From: Halosaccharopolyspora lacisalsi
GTDB taxonomy: Bacteria > Actinomycetota > Actinomycetes > Mycobacteriales > Pseudonocardiaceae
NCBI RefSeq assembly: GCF_014137975.1
Contig: NZ_JACGWZ010000001.1
Coordinates: 372,001 to 436,000, forward strand
Direction of reading: 5' to 3'
DNA: 64,000 nt
Under the pieces are notes generated by a model that did not search any database, was not told the origin of the DNA, and saw only the letters and a list, made by a program, of their open reading frames with translations. Positions 63,878 to 64,000 of this stretch are shown in pieces. The position numbers were made by a program, and so were the translations under genes. Positions within the stretch are counted from its first letter, which is position 1. Each line of letters begins with the position of its first letter.

Positions 63878-64000
63878 GTGGAAACCCGCCCGATGGCCTC
63901 GAACCAGGGCCGACGGCCCCGCGTCGTGCCCGCGAAGCCGCTGCGCGCGGCTTTCGTGGTGCTCGGGTTCGTCGTCGTGCTCTACCTGGTCGAGCTGATC
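63878..64000 (+). CDS. Rhomboid-family intramembrane protease (partial, N-terminus)
   Basis: A frame opens at GTG 63878 and continues to the end of the window (41 codons). After a basic, polar stretch (ETRPMASNQGRRPRVVPAKPLR) the first TM helix begins, AAFVVLGFVVVLYLVELI. In mycobacteria the gene after cysM is a rhomboid protease, and this charged N-terminus plus first helix fits. The catalytic Ser and His lie beyond the window, so the call rests on position and topology. Confidence 0.65.
   Translation, partial: METRPMASNQGRRPRVVPAKPLRAAFVVLGFVVVLYLVELI

Overview
This 64 kb window is chromosomal DNA of a high-GC actinobacterium, most likely a member of the Pseudonocardiales (Saccharopolyspora/Actinopolyspora-like). 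The evidence is the pervasive G/C third positions, frequent GTG and TTG starts, an actinobacterial tmRNA, and gene orders known from Mycobacterium and relatives: prfB-ftsE-ftsX-smpB-ssrA, and dinG...pncB / clpS-DUF2017-P1 peptidase-mec-cysO-cysM-rhomboid. No phage, intact insertion sequence or CRISPR array is visible. All calls come from reading the sequence; no database search was run.

Bases 1-8.3 kb hold the end of a UPF0182-like membrane protein, two identical initiator tRNA genes, a PadR regulator, the prfB-ftsEX-smpB core, an amidohydrolase, tmRNA, then a decayed region with degenerate tandem repeats and a multiply frameshifted Ser/Thr kinase pseudogene. Bases 8.4-17.5 kb carry transporters, a GT39 glycosyltransferase, a HIT protein, an acetyltransferase, DUF6158 overlapping an NDH-2, and a PaaK-like ligase. 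A tRNA-Ala at 17.6 kb begins a small accessory-looking stretch (Cys-rich protein, XRE/TPR regulator) that ends at a tRNA-like remnant near 20.0 kb.

Bases 20-36 kb are accessory metabolism: an Rrf2/old-yellow-enzyme divergon, a TetR/epimerase pair with matching operators, YoaK, a LacI regulator facing a permease-formamidase unit, a broken lipase, a BASS transporter, stress-type small proteins and two aldo-keto reductases. Bases 36-47.5 kb are respiratory and core genes: a three-subunit succinate dehydrogenase, ureidoglycine aminohydrolase, a short-chain dehydrogenase, a DUF305 lipoprotein, ctaD, serB and a PTH2-type peptidyl-tRNA hydrolase.

Bases 47.8-54.5 kb contain a TPR protein with a polyprenyl diphosphate synthase, then a tightly coupled five-gene unit bioY-ligase-thiolase-bioM-bioN: a biotin ECF transporter fused by context to the two acyl-CoA enzymes known as yhfT/yhfS in Bacillus. 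The thiolase has Ser where the second catalytic Cys is expected. Bases 54.6-64 kb hold dinG, NAD salvage (pncA, pncB), clpS, and the cysteine synthesis system mec-cysO-cysM. There the CysO ends in Gly-Gly-Met-Arg and so should need trimming. The window closes with a SMP-30 propeller lacking all its metal ligands and the start of a rhomboid protease.

The features most worth a second look are the biotin/acyl-CoA operon, the dispersed parS-like palindrome, the REP-like palindromes, the 43-bp palindrome after cysM, and the degenerate SMP-30 protein.
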